From: Kribbella aluminosa
GTDB taxonomy: Bacteria; Actinomycetota; Actinomycetes; Propionibacteriales; Kribbellaceae
Assembly: GCF_017876295.1 (NCBI RefSeq)
Contig: NZ_JAGINT010000002.1
Span: forward strand, 1,364,001-1,428,000
DNA: 64,000 nucleotides
Direction of reading: 5' to 3'
In this document: positions 35,820 to 46,100 of the stretch, one piece after another
Numbering within the stretch: the stretch's first letter is position 1
Layout of the letters: each line of letters begins with the position of its first letter
Notes under the pieces: generated by a model
The model's database searches: none
What the model was told of the DNA's origin: nothing
Seen by the model: the letters and a program-made list of their open reading frames with translations, nothing else
Translations under genes and position numbers: made by a program

Positions 35820-37271
35820 ATGAACGAGTTTTTCCTGCTCGGCGACGGGCCCTACAAGGGCCGGACCGACGTCGACGTGATGTCCAGGGATCTGGAGAGT
35901 CAGAAGTCCGGTCCGTGGCGGGCTCACGCCCAGCACTGGACGGACGCGAGTACTGCGCTGCACAAGGCGTCCGGTGACCTGAGCGCTGCGCTCAACAAGG
36001 TCACCATCTGGCAGCAGAGCAGCGGTTCCGAAGCGTTCCGGACGTTCAAGGACGAGGTCACCGCCGGCGTCACCTTTCTCGAGAGCTGGAGTGGCCAGGC
36101 GACGACAGTCGCGCACCGGCTGAACCAGGTCGCAGATGTGCTCGACGGCGCGGTCGGGCTGATAGCGCAGTACTTGAATGCGTGGAACGACGGGAACACG
36201 AAGGCGAAGTCGACCGACAGCGCGGTGAGCAGTGCCGGCAGGAGTGCGGCGGACAGCGCCGCCTTCTGCGCGGCGATGGAGATGAACATCGTGTCCGGCG
36301 TCATGTCCGGTGCGGTCGACGGTCTACAGGCAGAGTTCAGCAAGCACAACTGGCTGGGGCCGGAGGTTGCCAAGCCGGGGGCAGGCGACCCGAAGGTCCA
36401 GGACAACGGGGGCGACAAGGCGAAGGCGGGTGGGGGTGGCGGTGCTGATGGTGGGGCGCAGGCGAAGGCTGATGAGAAGGCGCCGACGGATACCAAGCCG
36501 GATGCCAAGCAGCCCGACGCCAAGGATCCGGTGGACGAAGCCGGGAAGATCATCGATGTCGTCGGTAAAGGCATCGACCTGATCGGCAAGGTGCCTGACA
36601 GCCTGGACAAGTGGATCACGTTGGCGCAGCACGCCAAAAGTCTGGTGGATCCGGCGACCGCGGTGACCACCCCGGATCCGGCGAAGTCGTTGACCAACGG
36701 GCTGATGACCGATCACCCGGCACTCGCGGGTGGTGCGGGGACCACGACCGCGCCGACGTTCCATTCGGGTTCGTCCCTGCCGCCCGTGACCGGCAGCCAC
36801 CTCCCGACCGGGTCGCTCGGCGGGGTCGGTGCTATCGGCAACAGTTCGTTCGGGCATGTTTCCGGTACGACGGAACGCATCACGCCCGTCCAGAAATCCG
36901 CGACCGCCGCCGGTTCCGCGGGCACCGAGCCTGCGCTGTCCGGGCGTACCTCGACGACCGGTTCGACGGGCACCCAGCAGAGTACGCCGCCGATGTACCC
37001 GCCGCAGAACGGTGGCATGGGGGCCGGTGGCAACGGAGTACGCGACGTCAAGTCCGGCGCCGGGGCGAACCGGAAGCCCGGGTTCAACGTCCCGGCCGAG
37101 CAGAGCGAGACCGAACGGATGCGCCGCAACGGCGTCCAGTCCGACCTGCAGGGACGCACGAACGGTGAGCAACGCGCAGCCGCCGGCGTACCTCCGCAGC
37201 GGAAACGCAAACGTACCCCCACCCGCGCGGCCGAGCGCGACGTACTCGACGAAGACCTGTGGCGGATTTAG
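35820..37271 (+). CDS. Second long type VII substrate with the shared C-terminal tail
   Basis: 483 aa. The N-terminal ~190 residues are WXG100-like helices ('WRAHAQHWTDASTALHKASGDLSAAL', 'VTAGVTFLESWSGQATTVAHRL') with W-S-G. A Lys/Asp/Pro-rich and then Gly/Ser/Thr-rich middle follows. The last ~55 residues read 'RMRRNGVQSDLQGRTNGEQ' and end 'DVLDEDLWRI', matching the tail of the 407-aa protein at 27155. Same operon as eccC, so very likely a secreted product of this system. Its N-terminus is not similar to the other tail-bearing protein, so only the tail is shared. Confidence 0.72.
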   Translation: MNEFFLLGDGPYKGRTDVDVMSRDLESQKSGPWRAHAQHWTDASTALHKASGDLSAALNKVTIWQQSSGSEAFRTFKDEVTAGVTFLESWSGQATTVAHRLNQVADVLDGAVGLIAQYLNAWNDGNTKAKSTDSAVSSAGRSAADSAAFCAAMEMNIVSGVMSGAVDGLQAEFSKHNWLGPEVAKPGAGDPKVQDNGGDKAKAGGGGGADGGAQAKADEKAPTDTKPDAKQPDAKDPVDEAGKIIDVVGKGIDLIGKVPDSLDKWITLAQHAKSLVDPATAVTTPDPAKSLTNGLMTDHPALAGGAGTTTAPTFHSGSSLPPVTGSHLPTGSLGGVGAIGNSSFGHVSGTTERITPVQKSATAAGSAGTEPALSGRTSTTGSTGTQQSTPPMYPPQNGGMGAGGNGVRDVKSGAGANRKPGFNVPAEQSETERMRRNGVQSDLQGRTNGEQRAAAGVPPQRKRKRTPTRAAERDVLDEDLWRI

Positions 37272-37305
37272 GTCCTGTCTGGTGATCCAGCAGCCGCCGC
37301 ACAAC

Positions 37306-37350
37306 CGGCCATCCGATGGCCGCAACCGGTACCCGCCGGACCACCGGCGG
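37306..37350 (+). promoter_or_regulatory. Palindrome and hairpin between the long substrate and the esx pair
   Basis: CGGCCATC-C-GATGGCCG (37306-37322) is a perfect 8-bp palindrome around one base and could be an operator. CCGCCGG-ACCA-CCGGCGG (37333-37350) forms a 7-bp stem with a 4-base loop and may slow or end transcription from eccC. No T-run follows. Confidence 0.4.
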
Positions 37351-37359
37351 GCACCGACC

Positions 37360-37365
37360 TAGCGT
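37360..37365 (+). promoter_or_regulatory. Probable -10 (TAGCGT) for the esx pair
   Basis: ACCTAGCGTG lies 49 bases before the ATG at 37415, which has a strong AGGAGG site. This would give the two WXG100 genes their own leadered transcript, stronger than read-through from eccC. Confidence 0.45.
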
Positions 37366-37414
37366 GACACCGACCGGTGATCACGTGCCGGCAACCAGCA
37401 GAGGAGGAAACACC

Positions 37415-37792
37415 ATGGCCGGTGTGCAGACCGAAAGCGCCAGGATGGTGCAGACGGCCGCGGAGGCCGCCCGGATCGGCGACGCGTTGAAGTCCGTGAT
37501 GACAGTGCTCGACAACTCGATGAGCGGCCTGAGTCCGATGGACGGCGAGATCAAGAACGTCTTCTGGCGGGGCCACCACAACCACCTCGAAGCGGTCGAC
37601 CAGCTGTGCGTGAAGCTGCACCGGATGGCCGACGGAATCTCCACGGCGAATACGGGCTACGAGGCCGAGGACGCCAGCAGCCAGGCGGCGTTCAGCCGGC
37701 TCGGGTCCGAGGGTGCCGGCGGTGCGCCGATCGGTGGCGGTGGTGGCGGCGGCGGGACCGTTGGCGTGTCCATCGATACTACGGTCCTCTAG
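37415..37792 (+). CDS. WXG100 family protein (EsxB/EsxA-like)
   Basis: 125 aa from ATG 37415 with AGGAGG eight bases upstream; an upstream in-frame start exists but lacks a site. The WXG motif sits in the turn 'GEIKNVFWRGHHNHLEAVDQL' (W-R-G), flanked by two helices, and 'GYEAED' near the end of helix 2 fits the YxxxD/E secretion signal. A Gly-rich tail is extra. With the next gene it forms a tandem Esx pair, expected to be secreted as a heterodimer. Confidence 0.88.
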   Translation: MAGVQTESARMVQTAAEAARIGDALKSVMTVLDNSMSGLSPMDGEIKNVFWRGHHNHLEAVDQLCVKLHRMADGISTANTGYEAEDASSQAAFSRLGSEGAGGAPIGGGGGGGGTVGVSIDTTVL

Positions 37793-37806
37793 GGAGGGAT
37801 TCAGTC

Positions 37807-38100
37807 ATGATGCTCAACTACCCGTTCGACCAGATGGCGCAGGGTGCCGTCGACATGGTTGCCGCGAACAAGCAGGTGACCGATCTGCAGGAGCAGTTCC
37901 AGACCGCGATGCGGTCGCTGCTGGACGCGTGGAGGAGCCAGGAAGGCTCGCCGCAACTCCAGCAGGTGCAGCAGCTCTGGGTTCAGGCCAACGAGGAGAT
38001 CAACATGGTGCTGCAGCGCCGTGGCAACGCCCTCGACGAGTCGTGGATCGGGATGAAGCGGGCCGACAACATCGCCGCCCGCGGCCTCGAACAGGTCTGA
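37807..38100 (+). CDS. WXG100 family protein (second of the Esx pair)
   Basis: 97 aa, start ATG 37807 with AGGGAGG. Two helices meet at 'LLDAWRSQEGSPQLQQVQQLW', where the WXG reads W-R-S, a common degenerate form. The usual ~100-residue length and position fourteen bases after the first WXG100 gene support the call. No clear YxxxD/E, so its partner probably carries the export signal. Confidence 0.82.
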   Translation: MMLNYPFDQMAQGAVDMVAANKQVTDLQEQFQTAMRSLLDAWRSQEGSPQLQQVQQLWVQANEEINMVLQRRGNALDESWIGMKRADNIAARGLEQV

Positions 38101-38113
38101 CGTACCGCAAACC

Positions 38114-38142
38114 GGCCCGGCCCCCGCGCAGGGGGCCGGGCC
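38114..38142. terminator. Bidirectional terminator hairpin between the esx pair and mycP
   Basis: GGCCCGGCCCCC (38114-38125), loop GCGCA, GGGGGCCGGGCC (38131-38142): a perfect 12-bp GC stem. It sits between the esx stop at 38100 and the mycP stop at 38144, so it can serve both converging transcripts. Confidence 0.8.
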
Positions 38143-38143
38143 T

Positions 38144-39343
38144 TCAGCTTGCCCGCCAGCTCCGACGCCGGCCGAGCGGTACGACGAAGGCCGCGATCAG
38201 CACCAGCCCTGCGAAAACGCCCGCGAACAAGGCGATCCGGTGACCGTCCTGCCCCGCGGCGTTCCAGGCCGCGGTACGTCGTTCCGCGGCGGCGTCGACC
38301 TTGACGGGACGGACCCGCGGCAGTACCGCGGGCTTCGCCGTCGCGAGGACGTCCTGCACGGCCCGGTACGGGTTCACCACGCCGGCGCCGTACTGATCCG
38401 CCGGACCGGGTGCGGGCGTAGCCGTGGCGATCAGGCGGTTCGCCACCTCGCTCGCGGACAGCTGCGGATCGGCCGAGCGGACGAGGGCCGCCGTACCGCT
38501 GACGAAGGCCGCGGCGAAGCTGGTGCCGTCGTAGTACCGGTGGCCGCTGACCCGGGTCGCCGCCAGTACGCCGCCGCCGGGCGCGGAGATGTCGACGTAC
38601 GAGCCGACCTGCGAGTTCGACAGCCGGTTGCCGTCGATCGTGATCGCGCCGACGCCGACGACACCGGGGTACGCGGCCGGGTACGTGACCGGGTCCGGTC
38701 CCTGCTGGGCGTGCGCGTTGCCGGCCGCGGCGACGATCAGCGCGTTGTGCCGCTGGGCGTACCGGACGGCGTCCCGGACCGGTTTCAGGTCGGCGTACAT
38801 CGACAGCGAGATGTTGATCACCGACGCGCCGGCGTCGGCGGCGTACCGGATCGCGCCGGCGAACACCGCGACGTCGACCGCCTCGCCGGTCTGCTCGCTC
38901 GCGTCCCGTTCGCTGACCCGGATCGGCAGGATCCGCGCGCCCGGTGCGATCCCGCGGAACCCGATCCCGAGGACCGGCCGCGCGGCGATGATGCTCGCCA
39001 CCGCCGTACCGTGCGAGACGCAGTCGAAGTTCGCGCGGAGGTCTCCGGGGGTCAGCAGGTCGCGGCCGGGCAGTACGGCGCCGTTCAGTTGGGGATGATC
39101 GGCGTCCACGCCGGAGTCGATCACCGCGACGGTCACGCCGCGGCCGGTGACCTGCGGCGGCACCCGGTCCGGGGCCAGCCAGGTCTGTGCCCACGGCAAC
39201 TTACTCACCGGAGTGCCGCCGGCTTCGGCGTTCTGGCACATGCCTGCCGGAGGTACGGCGACTGCGGTGGGCGCCATCGTCGGCAACCCGGCCAGCAACA
39301 CCCCGGCGGCGGCCGCGGTCCAGCGGCCCGTCCTGACAGTCAT
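38144..39343 (-). CDS. mycP: Mycosin (subtilisin-like protease MycP) of the type VII system
   Basis: 399 aa from ATG 39343; the first frame start (39415) adds a non-signal-like tail. An N-terminal signal peptide ('WTAAAAGVLLAGLPTMAPTAVA') is followed by the S8 protease domain with D76 ('VAVIDSGVDADHPQ'), H111 ('DCVSHGTAVASIIA') and S275 ('YDGTSFAAAFVSG'), plus the oxyanion Asn in 'VAAAGNAHA'. The C-terminal membrane segment ('IALFAGVFAGLVLIAAFVVPL') anchors it. Mycosins stabilise and regulate the ESX complex. Convergent with the esx pair. Confidence 0.95.
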   Translation of the reverse strand: MTVRTGRWTAAAAGVLLAGLPTMAPTAVAVPPAGMCQNAEAGGTPVSKLPWAQTWLAPDRVPPQVTGRGVTVAVIDSGVDADHPQLNGAVLPGRDLLTPGDLRANFDCVSHGTAVASIIAARPVLGIGFRGIAPGARILPIRVSERDASEQTGEAVDVAVFAGAIRYAADAGASVINISLSMYADLKPVRDAVRYAQRHNALIVAAAGNAHAQQGPDPVTYPAAYPGVVGVGAITIDGNRLSNSQVGSYVDISAPGGGVLAATRVSGHRYYDGTSFAAAFVSGTAALVRSADPQLSASEVANRLIATATPAPGPADQYGAGVVNPYRAVQDVLATAKPAVLPRVRPVKVDAAAERRTAAWNAAGQDGHRIALFAGVFAGLVLIAAFVVPLGRRRSWRAS

Positions 39344-39444
39344 CACGTTCCGGACGGTAGGCCCCGGCCCGATCGGGCCACGGGTTCTGACCCCTTGTGG
39401 CCAAGGGGTGACCACGACCGCCTTCCGGAACGGACCCTGTTCAC

Positions 39445-39771
39445 ATGGAACCGTCGGAGATCGGACTCGGCCGGCAACTGGCCGCGATCGGGCTGCAGAA
39501 CGAGCTCGAGCGTTCGCTGGCCGCGATGAACGCCGTACAGACCGAGCTGGAGTCCGTCACCGCGACCGCGGTCTCGCCGGACCGGCTGATCAAGGTCACG
39601 ATCGGCGCCCACGGCGACGTCCGGGAACTCCAGTTCGACCCGGACGTCTTCCGCACCCAGGACCCACAGGGCCTCGCTGCCGCAATCCTCGCCACCCTGT
39701 CCGAAGCCAGTACCGCGATCGCCGGCAAGATCGCCGAACGGTACGACGAACTCGTGGAGCGACTCGCATGA
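39445..39771 (+). CDS. YbaB/EbfC-family nucleoid-associated-like protein
   Basis: 108 aa. The pattern is that of YbaB: an N-terminal helix 'LAAMNAVQTELESVTATAVSPD', strands 'RLIKVTIGAHGDVRELQFDPDVF', and a C-terminal helix 'LAAAILATLSEASTAIAGKI'. EbfC proteins bind DNA as dimers, but paralogues inside actinobacterial ESX loci may have been adapted as secretion partners. The stop overlaps the next start (ATGA), in an operon that ends with the giant gene. Confidence 0.85.
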   Translation: MEPSEIGLGRQLAAIGLQNELERSLAAMNAVQTELESVTATAVSPDRLIKVTIGAHGDVRELQFDPDVFRTQDPQGLAAAILATLSEASTAIAGKIAERYDELVERLA

Positions 39772-40130
39772 CCGACGTCGATCTGCAGGCGGTGTACGGC
39801 GCGGCCGAAGGGTTGCTCCGGACCGGGATGGACGGCGGTCCGGCGCTCACCGCCGCGCTGAACGCGATCGGTGCTGACGGGGTCCGCTCCGCCTGCGGGG
39901 ACGACGAGACCGGCCGGGCGATCTTCGACGGCTTCAACGCCCGGGTGGCGAACCTGGCCGACGCCGGTACGGCGCTGCAGCAGAGCATGACGAACATCGC
40001 CGCCGGACTCGCCGCTGCCGCGACCCTGCTCCGGCAGACAGACGGGCACAACGCGGAAGCGATCCGGGCCGCCGACCTCGGCCTGCAACCCGACGGCAAG
40101 CCGCTCCCGGCGACGCCCGGCCCGACGTAG
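39768..40130 (+). CDS. Small type VII-associated protein before the giant gene
   Basis: 120 aa; the ATG overlaps the YbaB stop. Helical: 'LQAVYGAAEGLLRTGM', 'AIFDGFNARVANLADAGTALQQSMTNIAAGLAAAATLL', 'NAEAIRAADLGLQ'. The size and helix pattern fit EspC/WXG100-like ESX partners. It lies five bases before the giant protein gene and may be its cognate chaperone or co-secreted partner. No specific family identified. Confidence 0.65.
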   Translation: MTDVDLQAVYGAAEGLLRTGMDGGPALTAALNAIGADGVRSACGDDETGRAIFDGFNARVANLADAGTALQQSMTNIAAGLAAAATLLRQTDGHNAEAIRAADLGLQPDGKPLPATPGPT

Positions 40131-40135
40131 CCGGC

Positions 40136-43100
40136 ATGAGCTTCTGGCATCCGATCGTCGAGTTCCTCGGCGCGATCGTCGGCGTCGACCCCGACGACTA
40201 CCCGGCCGGCGACGAGGACGCGATGCGCGAGTACGCCCGCCAGTACGACGCGATCGCGGCCGAGCTGCGCAAGACCGTCGCCAGCGGATGCACCACCGCG
40301 GCGACCGCCGTCGAGGCGGCCTGGAACAGCGAGGCCGGGAAGGCGCTGGGCGCGCAGGTCCGGGACTACGGGACGAACCCGGAGTCCGGCGGGGTCGAGG
40401 CGATCGCGCAGGCCGCCGAGGAGGTCGCGAAGTACCTGCGGGACCAGGCGGACACGATCGTCCGGGCGAAGGTGATGATCTGGGCGCAGGTCGCGCTCGG
40501 CATCGCGATGTTCGCGATCCCGGCCGGAAAGGCGCTCAGCCTCGGGATGCGCGAGGCACTCAAGCGCGCGCTGAAGGACTTCATCCACAACCGTTCGAAG
40601 GGGATCATCAAGGCGGCGCTCGCCGTACTGAAGACGCGGGCGCAGAAAGCGCTGGCGATGACGCCGGTCAAGGTCTTCCGGGGCGCGCTGCTCGCGGGCG
40701 TCGGGGCCGGGGTGTACGGGCTCGGACCGAACACCATCGCGCAGACGTACGGCGTACTCACCGACCAGTCGCGGCGTGGTGTGGTCGATGACCAAGGCAA
40801 CTATCACCACGAGGACGGGTGGAACTGGGACGAGACCCGGAAGGACGCGCTGGTCGCGGTGGCCGCGATCCCGATCGCGGTGGTGCCGAGCCTGGGCTTG
40901 GGGTGGGTCGGCAAGAAGCTGACGACGAACGTCGCCGCGCTGAACGGACCGGTGACGAGGTTCGTCGGGCGGCGGGCGGCCGGTGCTACGACGCTGGCGG
41001 TGACGATGCCGACGGCGACTGCCCTCGGCACATGGCACATGCCGACCGCCGGGCAGGCGCTGGACGAGGCGTGGCGCGCCGGGGTGATGGGCGCGGCGGT
41101 ACCGGGTGGCGGGTCGCACGGTCCGTCGCTGCCTCATGGTGATCCGATCGAGGTCGCGCAGGTCCGCACCCACTCAACCATCGGCGACCACCCACCGCGA
41201 GACGACCCGCCTCAGACAGCCGTCCAACCCGGCGCCGAAGCCGGTACGACGGGAGCGCACACCGGAGTCGCGGACGCGTCGACCGGGGTTGCCCAAACCG
41301 GCAGCAGCACTACGCAGACCGGCAACGGTACGGCACACCAGTCCACCGCGGACGCCCGCGCGGAATCCACCGGCGCCCTAGCCCCCGGAACGGCCCAACC
41401 CGCCGCCGCAGTAACCACCCCAGAAGCAGCCGCCCGCGCAGCCGCCCGCCCCGGCACCTCCGAGGGCTCGACCCCCACCCCGAAGTCCACAACCACAGAC
41501 CACCAACCCACCAAGCCCACCCCCGACAAACCCGCCCCCACCACCAAAACCTCCACCCCCGACAAACCTCCCTCAGGCCCAGACAAACCAACCGAAGCAA
41601 CCAAACCGCCCGAAGCAAGCAAGCCACCCGAAGCAACCAAACCACCCGAAGGAAGCAAGCCGGAGGGCGCGGGCGGGCCGGGGGTTGGGGAGAAGCAGGC
41701 TGTTCCGGTGGCTGGTGGGCCGGGGAAGAAGGTCGCGCATCCCGCGGAGCGGCAGCCTGACGCCGTACCCCGCCCCGAGCAACCGAGCACCCACCCGGAC
41801 AACACTCCAGCCGACAAGCCCTCACCCACCAACCGCCCGCCCACCAAGCAGCCCCCACGGGACCAGCAGGCTCCGCACGACGACCAACCCTCACCCGACA
41901 ACAACCGAGCGCGACGCGACGAGCAAGCCGCTCGCGACGAGCAGGCCTCTCGGGATGAGCAGGTACGCCGGGACGAGCGGGCCGCGCGGGACGAGCAGGC
42001 TCCTCGGGACGAGCAGGCGCGCCGGGACCAGCAGGCCGCGCGGGACGAGCAAGCTCCTCGGGACGAGCGGGCTCCTCGGGATGAGCGGGATGTGGGTGAG
42101 GGGCGGGGGGTTCGGGATGCGGAGGGGGGTTTGGAGCTGCGGGAGAGGACTGAGGGGCGGGCGCATCGGGAGGAGGTGGAGCGGCGGGAGCAGGCGGCGG
42201 AGGCGGCGCGGCGGAGGTATGAGGAGGTTCGGAAGGGCGAGCAGGAGACCAAGGAGGCGGAGCGTGCGGTCAACGCCGCGCGCCGGGAGTTGAAGGATGC
42301 GCGGAGGGAGCTGCGGGACGCCGAGCGGGCGCGCGACAAGTACGCGAAGAAGCACGGCGAGGCCGACCGGCCGGCTCGCAGGCTGGACGAGACGGCGGAC
42401 GCGCGGGAGCTGGGTGGGGAGGCGGGCGCGCGGGAGTCGGGTGGCAAGGCGGACGCGCGGGAGCTGGGTGGGGAGGGCGCGCGGGAGTCGGGCGGGGAGG
42501 CGGGCGCGCGGGAGTTGGGCGGGAAGGTGGGGGCGCGGTTGCGGGAGTTGGAGGGGAGGGTGGCTGCGGCGGCGGAGCGGTGTGCGGGGGTGCGGGAGAG
42601 GGTACGGGCGGCTGAGGCGGTGGGGTTGCCGGTGCGGGAAGCGAAGTTGTTGGCTGACGCTCGGCGGATTTCGTACCTGACGGCGAAGCTCGACTATGCG
42701 CTCTCGCGGCTGACCCCGACCGAGATCCGGCGGCTGGGGCAAGGCAAGCTCGACGTGCTCAAGGATGCGTTGCCGCCGGACCTGACGCGTGACGAGGCGT
42801 TGCAGCTCGCGATTCACGAGATGATCCACCGGACGAAGGACGGCTGGGGTTTCGCGCTGAACTGGACGCAGTTCCAGGCCGAGCTGGCGTTGCGCGACGA
42901 CCTGATGGTGCAGATGATGGCCGGCGAGGGGAAGACCGCGGTCGCCGCCGTCGCGCTGGCCACGATCGCGGCGGACCGCCCGGTGCACTTCATGACCTCG
43001 AACCGGAGCCTCGCCACGCAGGCGTACGGCAAGCTCCGCGCCGTCCTCGAACCGCTCGGGTACGACGTCATCCAGGTCGACCCGGCCGTCCGGTACCCGA

Positions 43101-46100
43101 AGCCGCGCCGCCCGACCGTGTACGTCGGTGACGTCGCCGCGTTCGGGTGGAGCATGGGTCGCGGGCACCGGGTGCCGGGCAAGGACGTGATCGTCGACGA
43201 GGTGGACGCGGTCGCGGTCGACCTCGCCGCGCAGGTCTACACACACAGCTCCGGCGCCGCCGGCAAGGCGAGCGCGCGGACCGAGGCCGAGGTGATGCTC
43301 GCGAGGCGGGCGTTGACCGACCACACGTTCGACCGCGCCGACTTCGGGCTGCCGCCCGAAAACGCGCTGCCCGAGAACGTGCTGCCCGAGAACGCGCTGC
43401 CCGAGAACGTACCGGCCGAGAACGTACCGGCCGACGGGATGCGGGCGGAGCTCACCGGCGACGCGCGGAACAAGCTCGCCGAGAAGCTCGGTACCGAGAT
43501 CACGTCCCGGCAGTTCGAGCGCCAGGTGAAGCGGCTGGAGGATGCGGCGCAGGCCCAGTGGGTACTGCGTGAGAACCGCGACTACATCCGGGCCGAGATC
43601 AACGGCAAGCAGACCATCCTGATCGTCAGCAAGCACTCCGGTGAACCGCTGATCGACCGCGAGACCCTGCTGGAGCAGCGCTGGACCGACATCGCCCAGG
43701 CGCTCGAGGCGCACCACGACATGGAGGTACGGGCGGACCCGTCCCACACCAGCGCGGTGACAACCCGGGATCTGCTGGACAGCTACGACCACGTGAGCGG
43801 CATGTCCGGTACGGCGAAGGACGCGGCACACGCGATCCGCGACCTGTACGGCGAGGACAAGATCGGCCACGCGGTCGAGATCACGCGGTTCAACGAATCG
43901 AAGCTGGAGTTCCGGAAGCCGCAGCAGTTCGCGACCGTGGAGCAGAAGTACCAGGCGATGGTCGACCAGGCGATCGCGGACCTGGCCAAGGACGGCGACC
44001 TGTCGACCGGCCGCCCGCAGGCGATCGTCACCGAGCACAACGACGAGGTCGCCATGGTGGAAGGGATGCTGAAGAAGGCACTCGAGGAACGTCAGCTCCC
44101 GGCCGGGATCCGGATCCAGAAGGTCGACGCCCAGCGGATGGCCGAGATCTACAACGAGGCGCACGGGACCGCCGAGCAGTCGGACGATCCGGCGGCTGTC
44201 GCCAAGCAGGTACAGATGGAGATGGACGCCATCTGGGACCGGGCCGGCGAACCGGGCATGATCACGATCGGGAACAAGGTGCTCGGTCGCGGCATCGACA
44301 TCAAGCTGCACCCGGATGCGTTCAAGTACGGCGATCGGCCCGACGCCACGACGCACGTGTTCACCGTGAGCGGTCGGACGGCCGAGAGCGGCGGCCTCGC
44401 GGTACGTGTCGGGTTCCACGACCCGGACTCGCCGCGCGGCACCATCCAGGCGCTGAACCGGGCCGGCCGCCAGGGCGCGCCCGGCGAGGCCTCCCTGTAC
44501 TCGTCTCACAACGACGACCTGTTCCGTCGCCAGGGCTCCACGCTCGAGGCCGCCGTCGCGTACCACGACGCGCCGTCCACCGCCGTCCGGAACCAAGCCC
44601 TCCACGACTACGTCGAGGCCGCGGTCGCACACGCGAAAGCGACCGCGCTCGGCCAGGGCAGCCAGACCGCGGACGCCGTGAAGGTCGCAGCCGAAGCCCT
44701 GCAGGCGGCCGAGCGGGAAGTTGCCGTGGACAACTACAACACCGCGGTCGAGACCGGTCAGCTTGTCTCGCAGGCCGTCAACCTCGCGCACCTTCGCGTC
44801 CAGCACACCGTCGTACCCGACACCCAGACCGGCGGTACGCCGCAGTACCACGACGACACCGCCCGCAGTCGTCGGCTGCCCGAGCAGCCCCAGCCCCAAC
44901 CGCAACCGCAGCCCCTCGACGGGCTGGCCTACCGGAGGTTGTCGCAGGCCGAGCAGGGAGAGGCCCGCGGGATCGTCAGCACCCTGACCGCGAACGACCC
45001 GGTCCGGCTCGAAGGTCTCCGGCCGTTGCTCGAAAGTCCCTGGCTGCGGGCGCTCGACCCGGAGCGGCTGATGCAGGAGATCCGGAGCTGGGACGGACTC
45101 GGCTACTCGGACGTGTTCGGCAAGGGCGTCCTGTTCGGCGTCGGGCTGGCCGACGCGCCGGCGCCGGTACCGCTCGTCCGTCCGTCGCGGGACTTCGCCG
45201 ACGCGGCGGACTTCGGCGTACACGTGACCCTGCCGGACCGGCTGAGCAGTGCCGGGAAGGCCGGCCGGTTGGCCACCGAGGCTCCGCATTCGGGCGCCTA
45301 CCCGATGACCGGGCCGGACGGCCGTGACTGGGTCGTCAAGCTCTACGCCGACAGCGACTTCAACAGGGAGCGGGTCCAGTCCGAGCTCGACGGCCTGTAC
45401 GGCGCCTACCTGACCGGCTTCGGCCCTCCGCCGTACGGGCTGGTCCGCGTGACGGTCGGCAACCGGCAGTACGTCGGCGTCGGGATGGCGCCGATGGAGG
45501 GCGGGCTGATCGAGGCCGAGGAGCGGGACGCCACCGCGGAGGCGATCGCCGAGGCCGCGCACTGGCACTCTCGGGTGACCTTCCGGACCGCGCAGCAGCT
45601 CGACGTGTTCGGGCGGGCGCTGCTGGCCGCCGGGTACTCGATCCGTCGCGACCTGGAGTACTTCGTCGACGACGCCGGGAACTTCCGGCCGATCGACCTC
45701 GCCGGTGTCGAAGAGTTGCCGGCGGACCCGTTCTACCGGGAATTCTGGATCGCACGGCACTTCGACATCCTCGCCGAGCGTCGCGGCCCGCTGCTGGCGG
45801 CGGCCGTCGAGAACGGACCGGGTCCGCAGTTGGCATCGGCGCCGGTGCAGGTGGCGGCCCCGGACCCCGCCGTTCCCGGTAGGTTGCGCGAGCTCCCGGC
45901 GTACGACGGACTCACCGTCGATCAGCAGCGCCGGATCGTCGCGATCGTCGGAGGCGTCACCGCGAACGACGCAGTACTCCTGGACGGGCTCCGGCCGCTG
46001 CTCGAGAGCCCGGGCCTGCGGGCGCTCGACGCAGAGGCGTTGCTGGCGGAGATCGAGAGCTGGGACGGTCTCGGGTACGGCGAGGTCTTCGGCAGGGGAC

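Noticed and set aside
41915..42091. CRISPR-like array
   Set aside because: The 18-bp units are contiguous, lack spacers and encode in-frame hexapeptides.
42715..44580. A separate secA gene
   Set aside because: There is no stop or credible internal start; the SecA-like part is in frame with the rest of the giant protein and motifs are diverged from housekeeping SecA.
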